Made by a program: the position numbers and the translations under genes. A stretch of 64,000 bases of DNA from Pseudobdellovibrionaceae bacterium (GTDB lineage: Bacteria; Bdellovibrionota; Bdellovibrionia; Bdellovibrionales; UBA1609). Below, in pieces: positions 1-8,507 of the stretch. The first letter of the stretch is position 1. The number at the start of each line of letters is the position of its first letter. A model generated the notes under the pieces. It was not told the DNA's origin, ran no database searches, and saw nothing but the letters and a program-made list of their open reading frames with translations. The stretch lies in the NCBI GenBank assembly GCA_018663505.1, contig JABJQG010000041.1, forward strand, positions 44,503 to 108,502. The letters are read 5' to 3'.

Positions 1-3000
1 TTAATATAACCCCAGCATTTTGCTTTTCCATCTGTGGTGACGCCACAGGCGCTATCATGCTCTGCAGAAACTTTGCGAGCAGTTGTTAAGTTAATATTTG
101 TTGGGTTTAGGTTGCCAGTACCTAAAGCATAATCGAACCCCCAGCAATGAACTTTATTTGTCAGGGAATCTATGGCGCAGGTGAAGTCAAAGCCGGCACT
201 TGCGGTTAAAGCTTCTCCGGGCCCATCTACATTGGCCGGAATATTGGACAATTGTCCCTTGTCATCAGGCCCCCAGTTTATAATTTTTCCGTCGGCTGAT
301 AGCGCGGCTCCATGATAGTACCCTGCATAAAGTTCACGGGTAGAGCCAGCTAAAGTTAAGTTATAAGTATTTAATACCCCAGCAGTGGCTAAATCACTAA
401 GTTGAGTAAAAGCATTATTTCCTCGGCAACCGATGTCTCCTGTAACTCCTAGGCTACACATAAAACTTAAACCTCCGTCTCCGGTTTTTGTGTAATTGGC
501 GTCAGAATATGGAACTGAAAGGGTGGTTTGACTATTAACAGGATCTCCCCAGCATTCCTGGATTCCGGAGCTTCTGATGGCACAGGTTGCATTGGCTCCA
601 ATATATAGGTCAACGGTAGAGCCGGCAAGATTCAGACCTGTAGGAATAGTAGTTTTTCCATTGGCGGCGTCCCCCCAGCAGTTAATGGAGCCGTTAGCAA
701 GTAATGTACAACTATGGTAAGCGCCAACAACCAATTTTATCACTGCATTTACAGAGCCACCCAAACTAATATAGGGCATGTCTTTTGGAAACTCATTATC
801 TCCAATAGATAAGTGGGGACCTAACCCCATTTCACCAAACAGTCCGTCTCCCCCCCAGCACTTTACATGTCCATTAACAAGAATGGCGCAGCTTTGGTTG
901 CCTCCAGCATAAATACTTCGTACTCTCTCTCCTCCGAGATCTACATCAGCTGTTGGTGATGCTGTATCTCCTACAGTGGTGGTGTGTCCTAAACCAAGTT
1001 GTCCCACATTATTGAGCCCCCAACACCTTGCATTGCCAGTGGCAAGTAATGCACAACTATGAAAACGACCGGTTGCAATCTGTACCGCGGGTTCTCCAGA
1101 AAGCACATAGCCTTTAGTTTCTGGGTCTAAAACGTCGGAAGTATCTCCGTAACCAAGACGACCAGCGGTGCCTACACCCCAACAGCTGATATTCCCATCA
1201 GTTAAAAGAGCACAGGTGTGATTAAAGTTTGCTGATATTTGCTTAATTGGGTTAGTTAGAGTGACCAGAGGAGCGGACGCGGTATTATGAATACCTGCGC
1301 TGGCTCCGTAGGTGTTGTTGAGTGCATTTCCTAATTGACCAGAAAATCCGTAGCCCCAACACTTTGCTTTTCCGGAGGAGAGCAGAACGCAAGTATGTGA
1401 GTCACCTGCTTCAATTTGAATGGGAACACCTGTAACTGCTCCAAGGGGAATGGGGCCATTAAAGCTAGGTGTTTCGCCAGCACCGTCACCAAGATTTGTA
1501 ACGTTGTTATAACCAAGACGACCATTGCTCCCGTTACCCCAACAGCGAGAGTCTCCTCCCACTAAAATGGCACAAGTATGATTTTGCCCAGCAGTAATGG
1601 AGAGGGCTTTTTGCCCTAGGTTAATCATACCTGCACCAAGGGGGTCCTCATTGTCCCCTATGGGTAATATGTTCCCGTGTCCGAGTTCTCCGTCAGAATT
1701 TCCTCCCCAACAAAAAACATCACCGCTAGCCATTAAGGCACAGGTGTGATCTCTTCCAGCAACAATCTCAGTGGCAAAACCAGAAGGTCCTAAGTTAACA
1801 ATGACACCTTCATCAGGATAGGAAGTGAGTCCCTGATCGTCTACATTTCCTTGCCCCAGTCGACCACCGAGGCCACTGCCCCAGCAAAGAACTTTACCTT
1901 CAGCATTTAAAGCACAAATATGCTCATCTCCCACGGCCATTGATTTAGTTGAGCCGATGGGTGCTGAAGGAGGATGTATAGTGGTTATGGACCATGAGGA
2001 GGAGTAGGTGTTTCCTACATCAAGTATAACGGCAGAGCTTTGAGAATAGCTAGTTGCTGTAGTAAAGCGAATTTGCACATAATCATTGTTGTCCACAACA
2101 TCTATAGCTAAAGCATTTGTCCAGCCATGCTTTACAGAGGATTCGCAGCTACTTTCACTGGTACCATCTGTACAAATACGATACTCAGGTGATGAGCCTG
2201 TTCCCGCTGAAATGATGATGCTAATTTCCACCGCAGTATTTATTCCTGTAATTTGTAGTGGGTAGGAAGTAACAACAGAGTTTCTTCGGTACACACTGTG
2301 GAGTGGAGCAGGAAAGGCAATATTGTCTGGAGTGATATCCAATACATTTACGGCAAATTCATCGCCTATAATGCCGCTGTTGCCATCATCAAATCTCACA
2401 TTAATATTACAGAGCCCTGCAAACCCTGCGGCGGGCTGGAATGACACGGCACCATTAGTTGCATTAATACTAAAGCCACCAGGTTCTGCATGAGCTGAAC
2501 AGTCTAAACTAGAGGCTGCACCGAAGCTATAAGTACCAAAACCTTCTTCATCTGTTTGGACATCAGCGTCAGTTTTAATTATAGCAAAATTAGCGTCTTG
2601 GTAAATATCTATATTAACAAGGGAACTTGAAAGTACTGGAGCAACGTTAACAATAGTTACGGTTAGAGTACTACTAGTAGAGATAATTCCATCACTAGCA
2701 TCCATTGCTAATATACAATCGCCAACATTGTCATCGTTAGGAGTTGCGAAAAATGCTCCAGTGGCGGAGTCTATTGTATTAATCCATGCACAAGTATTTG
2801 CAGCAGCAATGGACCATGTGTGGGTATCACCGGAATCAGGATCTACAAGGATTGGAGAGCATACAAACGAAACGTCTTGATGGTTTGGTGAGGCGGCACA
2901 ATTAAGGCTGAGAATTACTGGAGCATCGTTAACAGGATTTACTGTAATTGCAAACTCACTAGCGATTGTGTTTGATGTTGCATTGCCATCATCAAACACC

Positions 3001-4892
3001 ACTTTGATATTACAGGTACCGGAATAGTTGGTAGCTGGTTGGAAAGTCACAGCTCCTGAAGAGCTGTCTATAGTTAGCCCCAAAGTATGATCAGAGCATT
3101 TGGGCGCTGTTGTGGAAGCATGATCAAAACTATAAACTCCAAATCCTTCTTCGCTGGCCTGTACCATTGCATCGGTTCTTATAATTGAAGAGGCGGCATC
3201 TTCCAGAATAGATGCAGCATCAGCAATAATTAAGCTAGGAGTTACATTGCTGACGGTTATATTTAATGATGTCACTAAAGAATCATTTGTTCCGTCATTC
3301 ACTTTATAAGCTAAAATACATGAACCCACGTCATCATCATTAGGCACCCCACTCAAAACTCCACTTGTTGCATTTATATTAGCCCAGGCACATGTATTAT
3401 TTGTTACATCCAGGCCCCAAACATAAGGGCCTGGGCCATCAGCATCGGTGAAGGTCGGAGAGCATGTATAAGCGGCATCTTGATTTAAAGAAATTGCGCA
3501 GGTCTGTGAAATAACAGGAGCAATATTCGTGGCAACATTTACAGTAATGGCAAACTCACTAGCCACTGTATTTGACGAAGCATTGCCATCATTAAATACC
3601 ACTTTAATATTACAGGTTCCAGTATAATTGGCAGCTGGTTGATAAGTAACTGCCCCGGTGGTGTTGTCTAGTGTTAAATCCAAAGTATTATCAGAACACT
3701 TAGGTGCCGTGGTGGTTGCATGATCAAAACTATAAATCCCAAAGCCCTCTTCGTCGGCTTCTACATCAGCATCAACTCTTATAATTGAAGCAGCGGCTCC
3801 TTGTAATATCGCTGCAGCATCGGTAATAGTTAAGGTTGGAGCAATATTATTAATTGTAAGGGTTGTGGAACTTATAATGGAGTTATTAGGGAATGTGTCA
3901 GTAACCAAAAAAGCTAAGATGCAATCTCCCACGTCATCATCCCCAGGGCTTCCTGAAATGTTTCCAGTATTAGGATCAATGGAAAGCCAGTTACAAGTAT
4001 TGGTAGTACTGTCAAAACTCCAACTTAGAGTTTCACTTTCAGCATCAGTAGCTGTGTTTACACAAGAGTAGACCGTGTTTTGTACTCCAGAAGTTGAACA
4101 AGCAGCAGAGGTAATGGTTGGAGCTGCATTTGTTGAAGTTGTCACCGTCCATGATCCCCCTGCTGTGGCACCCACGGTTAACGTAGCGCTAAAGGGACTG
4201 GCGTTGGAAGCCGAACTGGTTAATTGTATTTGCACATAGTTATTATTTATAACATTCCCAGATCCTGTCATGGAGGTCCAATTGTGTAGTACATTAGAGC
4301 AAGAACTATCGTTGCAGACTCGATATTCGGGGGCCCCATCACCAGAAATGCTAATGTCAGAAGCTATATCTATTCCCGTGATTTGTATAATGTCAGATTC
4401 TACAAGGGTGGATGTAGAGGCTATGGAGTTATTTGTAAAATTAAAGGCATCTGGCATGTTATCAATACCAGGCTGAACTCTTTGGATACTCAAAATAACA
4501 GGAGAGGAAGGGTCATTTTTTATATAAGAATATATTTTAACTTCTACACTATTACCGTGGATATCCTGAAGCCCAAGCTCAGGATAACTTGAGCTTGTGT
4601 AACGAAAATTAAAAGAGAAAGAGCCTTCACTTTCACAACTAAGATTAGCGGAACTATCTATTTGTTTAAGATCAACTGGACTGGAGTTGGCCACTGATAC
4701 TTTAATACTATCAGTTTTTTTATTACAAGTTCCAGAAATGAGAATATCACTTCCCCAAAGTGTATTATCAATTTCCATTTGTGTTTGACTAAGAGAAGGG
4801 GGCTGCGATGAAAATAAAGATGTAATATCAGGGATTTGATCAGTACACCCTAAATTAGATAACATAAAGAGCAAGGTGAATACTTTGCTCAT
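1..4892 (-). CDS. Giant secreted lipoprotein with cadherin-like modules and RCC1 repeats (3' end outside window)
   Basis: The frame is open from an ATG at 4892 to the left edge, about 1630 codons, with no stop, so the C-terminus is missing. The N-terminus MSKVFTLLFMLSNLGC is a short lipoprotein signal ending in a lipobox (Cys16). An in-frame ATG at 4928 would add 12 residues; neither start has a clear ribosome-binding site. Residues about 250-840 are three copies of a roughly 200-residue module, each with motifs such as PNDDDVGDCILA and EEGFGVYSFDHA, resembling cadherin/Ig-like repeats. From about residue 980 to the edge come many RCC1-type repeats (pattern HTCAL..G...CWG). RCC1 propellers bind proteins. 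I infer a surface or periplasmic binding protein; its partner is unknown. Confidence 0.85.
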   Translation of the reverse strand, partial: MSKVFTLLFMLSNLGCTDQIPDITSLFSSQPPSLSQTQMEIDNTLWGSDILISGTCNKKTDSIKVSVANSSPVDLKQIDSSANLSCESEGSFSFNFRYTSSSYPELGLQDIHGNSVEVKIYSYIKNDPSSPVILSIQRVQPGIDNMPDAFNFTNNSIASTSTLVESDIIQITGIDIASDISISGDGAPEYRVCNDSSCSNVLHNWTSMTGSGNVINNNYVQIQLTSSASNASPFSATLTVGATAGGSWTVTTSTNAAPTITSAACSTSGVQNTVYSCVNTATDAESETLSWSFDSTTNTCNWLSIDPNTGNISGSPGDDDVGDCILAFLVTDTFPNNSIISSTTLTINNIAPTLTITDAAAILQGAAASIIRVDADVEADEEGFGIYSFDHATTTAPKCSDNTLDLTLDNTTGAVTYQPAANYTGTCNIKVVFNDGNASSNTVASEFAITVNVATNIAPVISQTCAISLNQDAAYTCSPTFTDADGPGPYVWGLDVTNNTCAWANINATSGVLSGVPNDDDVGSCILAYKVNDGTNDSLVTSLNITVSNVTPSLIIADAASILEDAASSIIRTDAMVQASEEGFGVYSFDHASTTAPKCSDHTLGLTIDSSSGAVTFQPATNYSGTCNIKVVFDDGNATSNTIASEFAITVNPVNDAPVILSLNCAASPNHQDVSFVCSPILVDPDSGDTHTWSIAAANTCAWINTIDSATGAFFATPNDDNVGDCILAMDASDGIISTSSTLTVTIVNVAPVLSSSLVNIDIYQDANFAIIKTDADVQTDEEGFGTYSFGAASSLDCSAHAEPGGFSINATNGAVSFQPAAGFAGLCNINVRFDDGNSGIIGDEFAVNVLDITPDNIAFPAPLHSVYRRNSVVTSYPLQITGINTAVEISIIISAGTGSSPEYRICTDGTSESSCESSVKHGWTNALAIDVVDNNDYVQIRFTTATSYSQSSAVILDVGNTYSSSWSITTIHPPSAPIGSTKSMAVGDEHICALNAEGKVLCWGSGLGGRLGQGNVDDQGLTSYPDEGVIVNLGPSGFATEIVAGRDHTCALMASGDVFCWGGNSDGELGHGNILPIGDNEDPLGAGMINLGQKALSITAGQNHTCAILVGGDSRCWGNGSNGRLGYNNVTNLGDGAGETPSFNGPIPLGAVTGVPIQIEAGDSHTCVLLSSGKAKCWGYGFSGQLGNALNNTYGASAGIHNTASAPLVTLTNPIKQISANFNHTCALLTDGNISCWGVGTAGRLGYGDTSDVLDPETKGYVLSGEPAVQIATGRFHSCALLATGNARCWGLNNVGQLGLGHTTTVGDTASPTADVDLGGERVRSIYAGGNQSCAILVNGHVKCWGGDGLFGEMGLGPHLSIGDNEFPKDMPYISLGGSVNAVIKLVVGAYHSCTLLANGSINCWGDAANGKTTIPTGLNLAGSTVDLYIGANATCAIRSSGIQECWGDPVNSQTTLSVPYSDANYTKTGDGGLSFMCSLGVTGDIGCRGNNAFTQLSDLATAGVLNTYNLTLAGSTRELYAGYYHGAALSADGKIINWGPDDKGQLSNIPANVDGPGEALTASAGFDFTCAIDSLTNKVHCWGFDYALGTGNLNPTNINLTTARKVSAEHDSACGVTTDGKAKCWGYI
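2340..4130 (-). repeat. Three tandem ~600-bp repeats inside the giant lipoprotein gene
   Basis: Blocks of about 4130-3540, 3530-2930 and 2930-2340 encode the same ~200-residue module. The first two stay close at DNA level: for example 2941-3060 and 3541-3660 align almost throughout and differ mainly at third codon positions. The third copy is more diverged. This points to tandem duplication followed by drift, and the block is a likely site of copy-number change. Confidence 0.75.
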
Positions 4893-5068
4893 GTCATTGA
4901 TATTAAATACATTTTTAACGTTCCACATATAAAGGAATTATCGGTATGCCAGACTATGGACTTAAGTCTTATATGCAGAATAGATTTTTATTAACTCGTG
5001 ATGGTTTATTTTGAGATTTTCTCAAGAAATATGTCTTAGATAGTGACTATATGAGCTGTAAAAAACTA

Positions 5069-5602
5069 TTAATTTAAGCTAGCGACTTGACCAATAAAAG
5101 GCAAATTGCGGTATTGCTCCCCATAGTCTAATCCATATCCAACCACAAAGTCGTTTGGGATATCAAAGCCCACATGGTCAATTTGACATTCCTCTTTGAT
5201 GGCATCAGGTTTTCTTAACAGAGTCACTGTGGTGATGTTTTTAGGGCGACGAGCCTCTAACATTCTGAGCAGATAATTCATTGTTAAACCTGTATCAACG
5301 ATGTCTTCCACCACCACAACTTCTTTGCCTTCTACATTTGTGGAAAGATCTAGTGTTAGTTTCACTTCACCAGAAGATGTTCCTGTGTTTTTGTAACTTG
5401 ATAAACCTAGAAAATCACATTTTACATCTAGTTCAATTTCACGAATGAGGTCTGAATAAAAAATTAAAGAACCTTTTAATACGCAAATAAAGACCACATC
5501 ATCTTGGTTTTTAAATTTATCGCTTAAAGTAGCACCAAGCTCGGCTACTTTTTTTTGAATTTCTGTTTCAGTGATTAAAGGTGAAATTTCAAAATTTTCC
5601 AA
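5069..5602 (-). CDS. hpt: Hypoxanthine phosphoribosyltransferase
   Basis: The 177-residue protein is the usual length for bacterial Hpt. It joins hypoxanthine (and guanine) to PRPP, giving IMP or GMP in cytoplasmic purine salvage. The PRPP-binding loop VVVVEDIVDTGLT lies at residues 95-107, and the family's N-terminal LKGS loop is at 42-45. The start ATG follows an AGGAGG-like sequence (complement of cctcct near 5608). It lies downstream of the zinc-ribbon gene on the same strand with a 77-bp gap. Nothing unusual was seen. Confidence 0.95.
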   Translation of the reverse strand: MENFEISPLITETEIQKKVAELGATLSDKFKNQDDVVFICVLKGSLIFYSDLIREIELDVKCDFLGLSSYKNTGTSSGEVKLTLDLSTNVEGKEVVVVEDIVDTGLTMNYLLRMLEARRPKNITTVTLLRKPDAIKEECQIDHVGFDIPNDFVVGYGLDYGEQYRNLPFIGQVASLN

Positions 5603-5679
5603 AAGGTCCTCCTGTTTGTGTTCAAATAATATAGTGAATTTATTTTAAATTTACAATAGAGGATAAAGCTTGTGTCTAT

Positions 5680-6615
5680 TTAAGGCAGGGTATCAATAAC
5701 CATAATTAGGGTTGTGACTTGAGTATTAAAGTCATCAGATTTTAATATACTTAAGGGGCTTTGGCTTATTTTTTGTAAAGTGGCCTCTGAAATTTGATTA
5801 GTGGAGATGTCTATTTGGCCAAAGAGGTCCTTTATAATCAGGGAGTTCCCGCTGTTGATCTGAAATTCTTCAGTGAACTCCAGGGTGATTGGAGGTTCAG
5901 GAGCATTTAGTGGGATATGTAGCTGTGCTTTAATCTGAAATTCAGATCCTTCACTTTCAATAAGGTTGGGTGTAATTTCAACACTCATACCTGACTCCTC
6001 ATTTTCTCCAGAAATAAAGCCATGATTTAGAAATACAGGTGCGTTGACTTGGTAGTCATCAGTGGTGGCGCCAGGCGAGAGAGAAATCATTCCTCCCTGC
6101 GCTATTTTACTAGATATTTGAGTAGCGAAGCCTTTTATTTGCACACCGCTGAGCTCATTGCCTTGAATCTCACCAAGGTCAAAAATTTCAGAAACCTCAT
6201 CGTTGGAGATCTCATAAAATTGGATTTTTATTTTAGTTGCAGGAACTTGTGCAGGAGCCTCTTTTTCTAATAAAGCCTTAGAAGGCGTTTCTTTTTTTGC
6301 AACTTTGGAATGGGAAATCACTTTTATGGGCTTAGGCTCTTGAATGGCTTTTTTAACCTTTTCTACTGGCTTAGGGGGAGCTTCAGAAATACCCAGAATT
6401 TGTGATTGGATAAGCTCTTTATTTTTTACATATAAAATTGAGATGGTGGAGATTAATAAAACAAAAAATAGAAAAACCTGTAGGCGGGAATCCTTCCAAA
6501 CCCTTTCTGTAATAGGCTTAGGTATAGGCTGAAAGCTATCTATATCAAGGCCGCAGTTTGCACAATACCTGTCTTTAGGTTGTGAAAACCCACACCTCGG
6601 GCAGTCGATCATCAT
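5680..6615 (-). CDS. Zinc-ribbon, single-pass membrane protein of unknown function
   Basis: The 311-residue protein begins with a double CxxC zinc ribbon (CPRCG at residues 5-9 and CANCG at 18-22). One transmembrane helix follows at about residues 45-63 (LQVFLFFVLLISTISILYV). A proline/lysine-rich linker then leads to an extracytoplasmic domain of about 190 residues predicted to be mostly beta. The ribbon should be cytoplasmic and the C-terminal part periplasmic. ATGATG gives two adjacent possible starts. It is divergent from mraZ, so the 6616-6832 gap holds promoters for both directions. I do not recognise the C-terminal family. Confidence 0.75.
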   Translation of the reverse strand: MMIDCPRCGFSQPKDRYCANCGLDIDSFQPIPKPITERVWKDSRLQVFLFFVLLISTISILYVKNKELIQSQILGISEAPPKPVEKVKKAIQEPKPIKVISHSKVAKKETPSKALLEKEAPAQVPATKIKIQFYEISNDEVSEIFDLGEIQGNELSGVQIKGFATQISSKIAQGGMISLSPGATTDDYQVNAPVFLNHGFISGENEESGMSVEITPNLIESEGSEFQIKAQLHIPLNAPEPPITLEFTEEFQINSGNSLIIKDLFGQIDISTNQISEATLQKISQSPLSILKSDDFNTQVTTLIMVIDTLP

Positions 6616-6685
6616 TTATGCTTTCTCCATTAGCCAAGATTCTATGTTTAAGGTTAACTATAATGCGTCATGGCGTTGAGTCATG

Positions 6686-6740
6686 TTGCGTCAAAATTGA
6701 GCAGCAGGGATAAAAGTGGAAATAAATGGAAAAAAGTGGG
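6686..6740 (+). promoter_or_regulatory. dcw promoter with three MraZ boxes
   Basis: A sigma70-like promoter is visible: TTGCGT at 6686-6691, a 17-bp spacer, and GATAAA at 6709-6714. Directly downstream are three short direct repeats spaced exactly 10 bp: TGGA at 6717, TGGA at 6727 and TGGG at 6737. MraZ is known to bind TGGGN repeats with 5-bp spacers (10-bp period) in front of its own operon, so this is probably the autoregulatory operator overlapping the transcription start. The first two boxes are degenerate (TGGA). Confidence 0.65.
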
Positions 6741-6754
6741 AAAATATTCATGGG

Positions 6755-6770
6755 AGCCCATGGATGGGCT
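6755..6770 (+). terminator. Hairpin in the mraZ leader (possible attenuator)
   Basis: AGCCCA, loop TGGA, then TGGGCT forms a 6-bp GC-rich stem followed by TTTCGTTTATTTTT. It sits about 60 bp before the mraZ start, downstream of the promoter and MraZ boxes. It could cause partial termination in the leader, or simply separate regulatory elements. The T tract is interrupted, so strength is uncertain. Confidence 0.4.
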
Positions 6771-6832
6771 TTTCGTTTATTTTTAATTAAATAAACAAGC
6801 AACCCAAAAAGTTGCAACAGGTTAGGAGGACC

Positions 6833-7297
6833 ATGAATTTTCGTGGGCGCTTTTTTTGTAAGCTCGATGCAAAGGGACGGTTAAGTCTTCCCTCCGCCTA
6901 TGGATTTAAGAAAAACCTTAAACAGACCCTTGTTATCACAAATGCACGCAGCGCCAATCAAAAATTTTTAGATGTATACCCATTAAAAGAATGGGAAAAG
7001 CTAGAAAAGAAGATTCTAAAAATGCCCTCATTAAATAAAAATGTTCAGGCCTTTCAGCGCTTTTACGTTTCTAGTGGACAAGTTGTGGAGTCAGATAGCC
7101 AAGGTCGGCTATTGGTTCCATTATCGCTAAGAGATTACTCTCAATTGGATGCGGAATCAGAAGTGGTGATTGTAGGTATGGGGCATAAGTTAGAAATCTG
7201 GAATTCCAAGGAGTGGGATAAATTATTTTCAAAAATTGAAGCCTCTTATGAAGAAGTGGTGGAATTTATCTCCAATAAGGAAGAAGGAAACAAATAA
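6833..7297 (+). CDS. mraZ: Transcriptional regulator MraZ
   Basis: The protein has two SpoVT/AbrB-like halves with the family motifs KLDAKGRLSLP and VESDSQGRLLVP. MraZ forms rings that bind repeats upstream of its own operon and represses the dcw cluster in enterobacteria. I chose ATG 6833 (MNFRGRFF) because homologues start just before the FRG motif; an upstream TTG at 6812 would add seven residues. The AGGAGG at 6824-6829 lies only 3 nt from this ATG, which is short. The stop overlaps the rsmH start by one base (TAATG). Confidence 0.92.
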   Translation: MNFRGRFFCKLDAKGRLSLPSAYGFKKNLKQTLVITNARSANQKFLDVYPLKEWEKLEKKILKMPSLNKNVQAFQRFYVSSGQVVESDSQGRLLVPLSLRDYSQLDAESEVVIVGMGHKLEIWNSKEWDKLFSKIEASYEEVVEFISNKEEGNK

Positions 7298-8184
7298 TGC
7301 TACATATCCCTGTTTTATTAAAAGATGTATTAAACCAGTTGCCACAAAAAATGGAAGTTGGAGTGGATGGTACTTTTGGCAGAGGTGGCCACTGTAAAGC
7401 CATCATGGATGAATATGGTGATTGCAAAATGATAGGCTTAGACAGAGACATTGATGCTATTTCCTTTGGCCAGGAACAGTTTAAAGAAGATATTGAAAAC
7501 AATAGATTAAAACTGTTTCACAGTAACTATATTGAAATAGATGAAACACAAAAGAACAACCCCGCAGATTTCCCAGAAGAAGTGGATTTTATTTTAGTGG
7601 ATTTGGGAGTGAGTTCTCCGCAATTAGATGAGGCCGAAAGAGGTTTTAGTTTTTACTCCAAAGGTCCTTTGGATATGCGTATGGATCAAAGAGAAAAATT
7701 GACTGCCGCTGAAATCGTCAATGAGTGGAGTGAAGAGGATTTATATACAGTTTTTCAAAAATATGGAGAAGTAAGGAATCCAAACCGAATTGTTAAGGCC
7801 ATAGTCATGGATAGGCAAACCAAGGATTTTGAAACAACAGATGACCTTTCGCGAATGATTGAGAGAGTGCTAGGTTGGTCTCAAAAAGGAAAACACCCAG
7901 CAACTCAATACTTTTTAGCTTTGAGATTAATAGTGAATCAGGAATTGCAGCAAGTTGAGGACGCCCTGGAGATGTTTATTAATAGGTTGTCACATAAGGG
8001 CCGATTGCTGGTGATTACATTTCATTCCTTAGAAGACAGGATTGTTAAGTATAAATTTAAAGCATTAAAAGACTTAGGAAATATCATTACCAAAAAAGTG
8101 ATTCAAGCAACTTGGGACGAAAAAAAGACTAACCCTAGGTCCAGGAGCGCTAAGTTAAGAGTGTTTGAAAGAATAAAACAGTGA
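7297..8184 (+). CDS. rsmH: 16S rRNA (cytosine-1402-N4)-methyltransferase
   Basis: The 295-residue protein is a typical RsmH (MraW). It shows the N-terminal HIPVLLKDVL, the SAM-binding GVDGTFGRGGH, VDLGVSSPQLDEAERGFSF and the C-terminal FHSLEDRIVK motif. It methylates C1402 of 16S rRNA in the ribosomal P site. It is translationally coupled to mraZ (TAATG). Position and order are standard for the dcw cluster. Confidence 0.96.
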   Translation: MLHIPVLLKDVLNQLPQKMEVGVDGTFGRGGHCKAIMDEYGDCKMIGLDRDIDAISFGQEQFKEDIENNRLKLFHSNYIEIDETQKNNPADFPEEVDFILVDLGVSSPQLDEAERGFSFYSKGPLDMRMDQREKLTAAEIVNEWSEEDLYTVFQKYGEVRNPNRIVKAIVMDRQTKDFETTDDLSRMIERVLGWSQKGKHPATQYFLALRLIVNQELQQVEDALEMFINRLSHKGRLLVITFHSLEDRIVKYKFKALKDLGNIITKKVIQATWDEKKTNPRSRSAKLRVFERIKQ

Positions 8185-8206
8185 AAGAATACCTGGAGGG
8201 GGACAC

Positions 8207-8506
8207 ATGAATTTAAACAAACAAAAAGCTTTACCATTTATTAGTATTCTAGTGGTGATTGTTAGTCTCTTTGTCATTGTTTTTATTAAAATGGAGGTAA
8301 GGAAGCAAGGCTATATGGTTTATAAGCTTTCAAAAAATTTAAAAAAAATAACAGATAAAAATCGTTTAGCTTCTATGAAACTGGCCAAAATTATTAGACC
8401 AGAAAAGGTAAGGGGAGTGGTTCTTACCCAACTAGATAGTCAGTATGCTCCTTATGGACAAATCATTCAAATGACCGAAAAAGGTGTGGCATTGCCAACT
8501 CGATAA
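8207..8506 (+). CDS. ftsL: Cell division protein FtsL
   Basis: The 99-residue protein has a short cytoplasmic N-terminus, one transmembrane helix at about residues 11-28, and a lysine-rich heptad-like segment (YKLSKNLKKITDKNRL) expected to form a coiled coil. FtsL proteins diverge strongly, so the call rests on topology, size and position between rsmH and ftsI. It would pair with an FtsB-like partner and activate FtsW-FtsI. A GGAGG-type site (8195-8199) precedes the start. Confidence 0.8.
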   Translation: MNLNKQKALPFISILVVIVSLFVIVFIKMEVRKQGYMVYKLSKNLKKITDKNRLASMKLAKIIRPEKVRGVVLTQLDSQYAPYGQIIQMTEKGVALPTR

Positions 8507-8507
8507 T

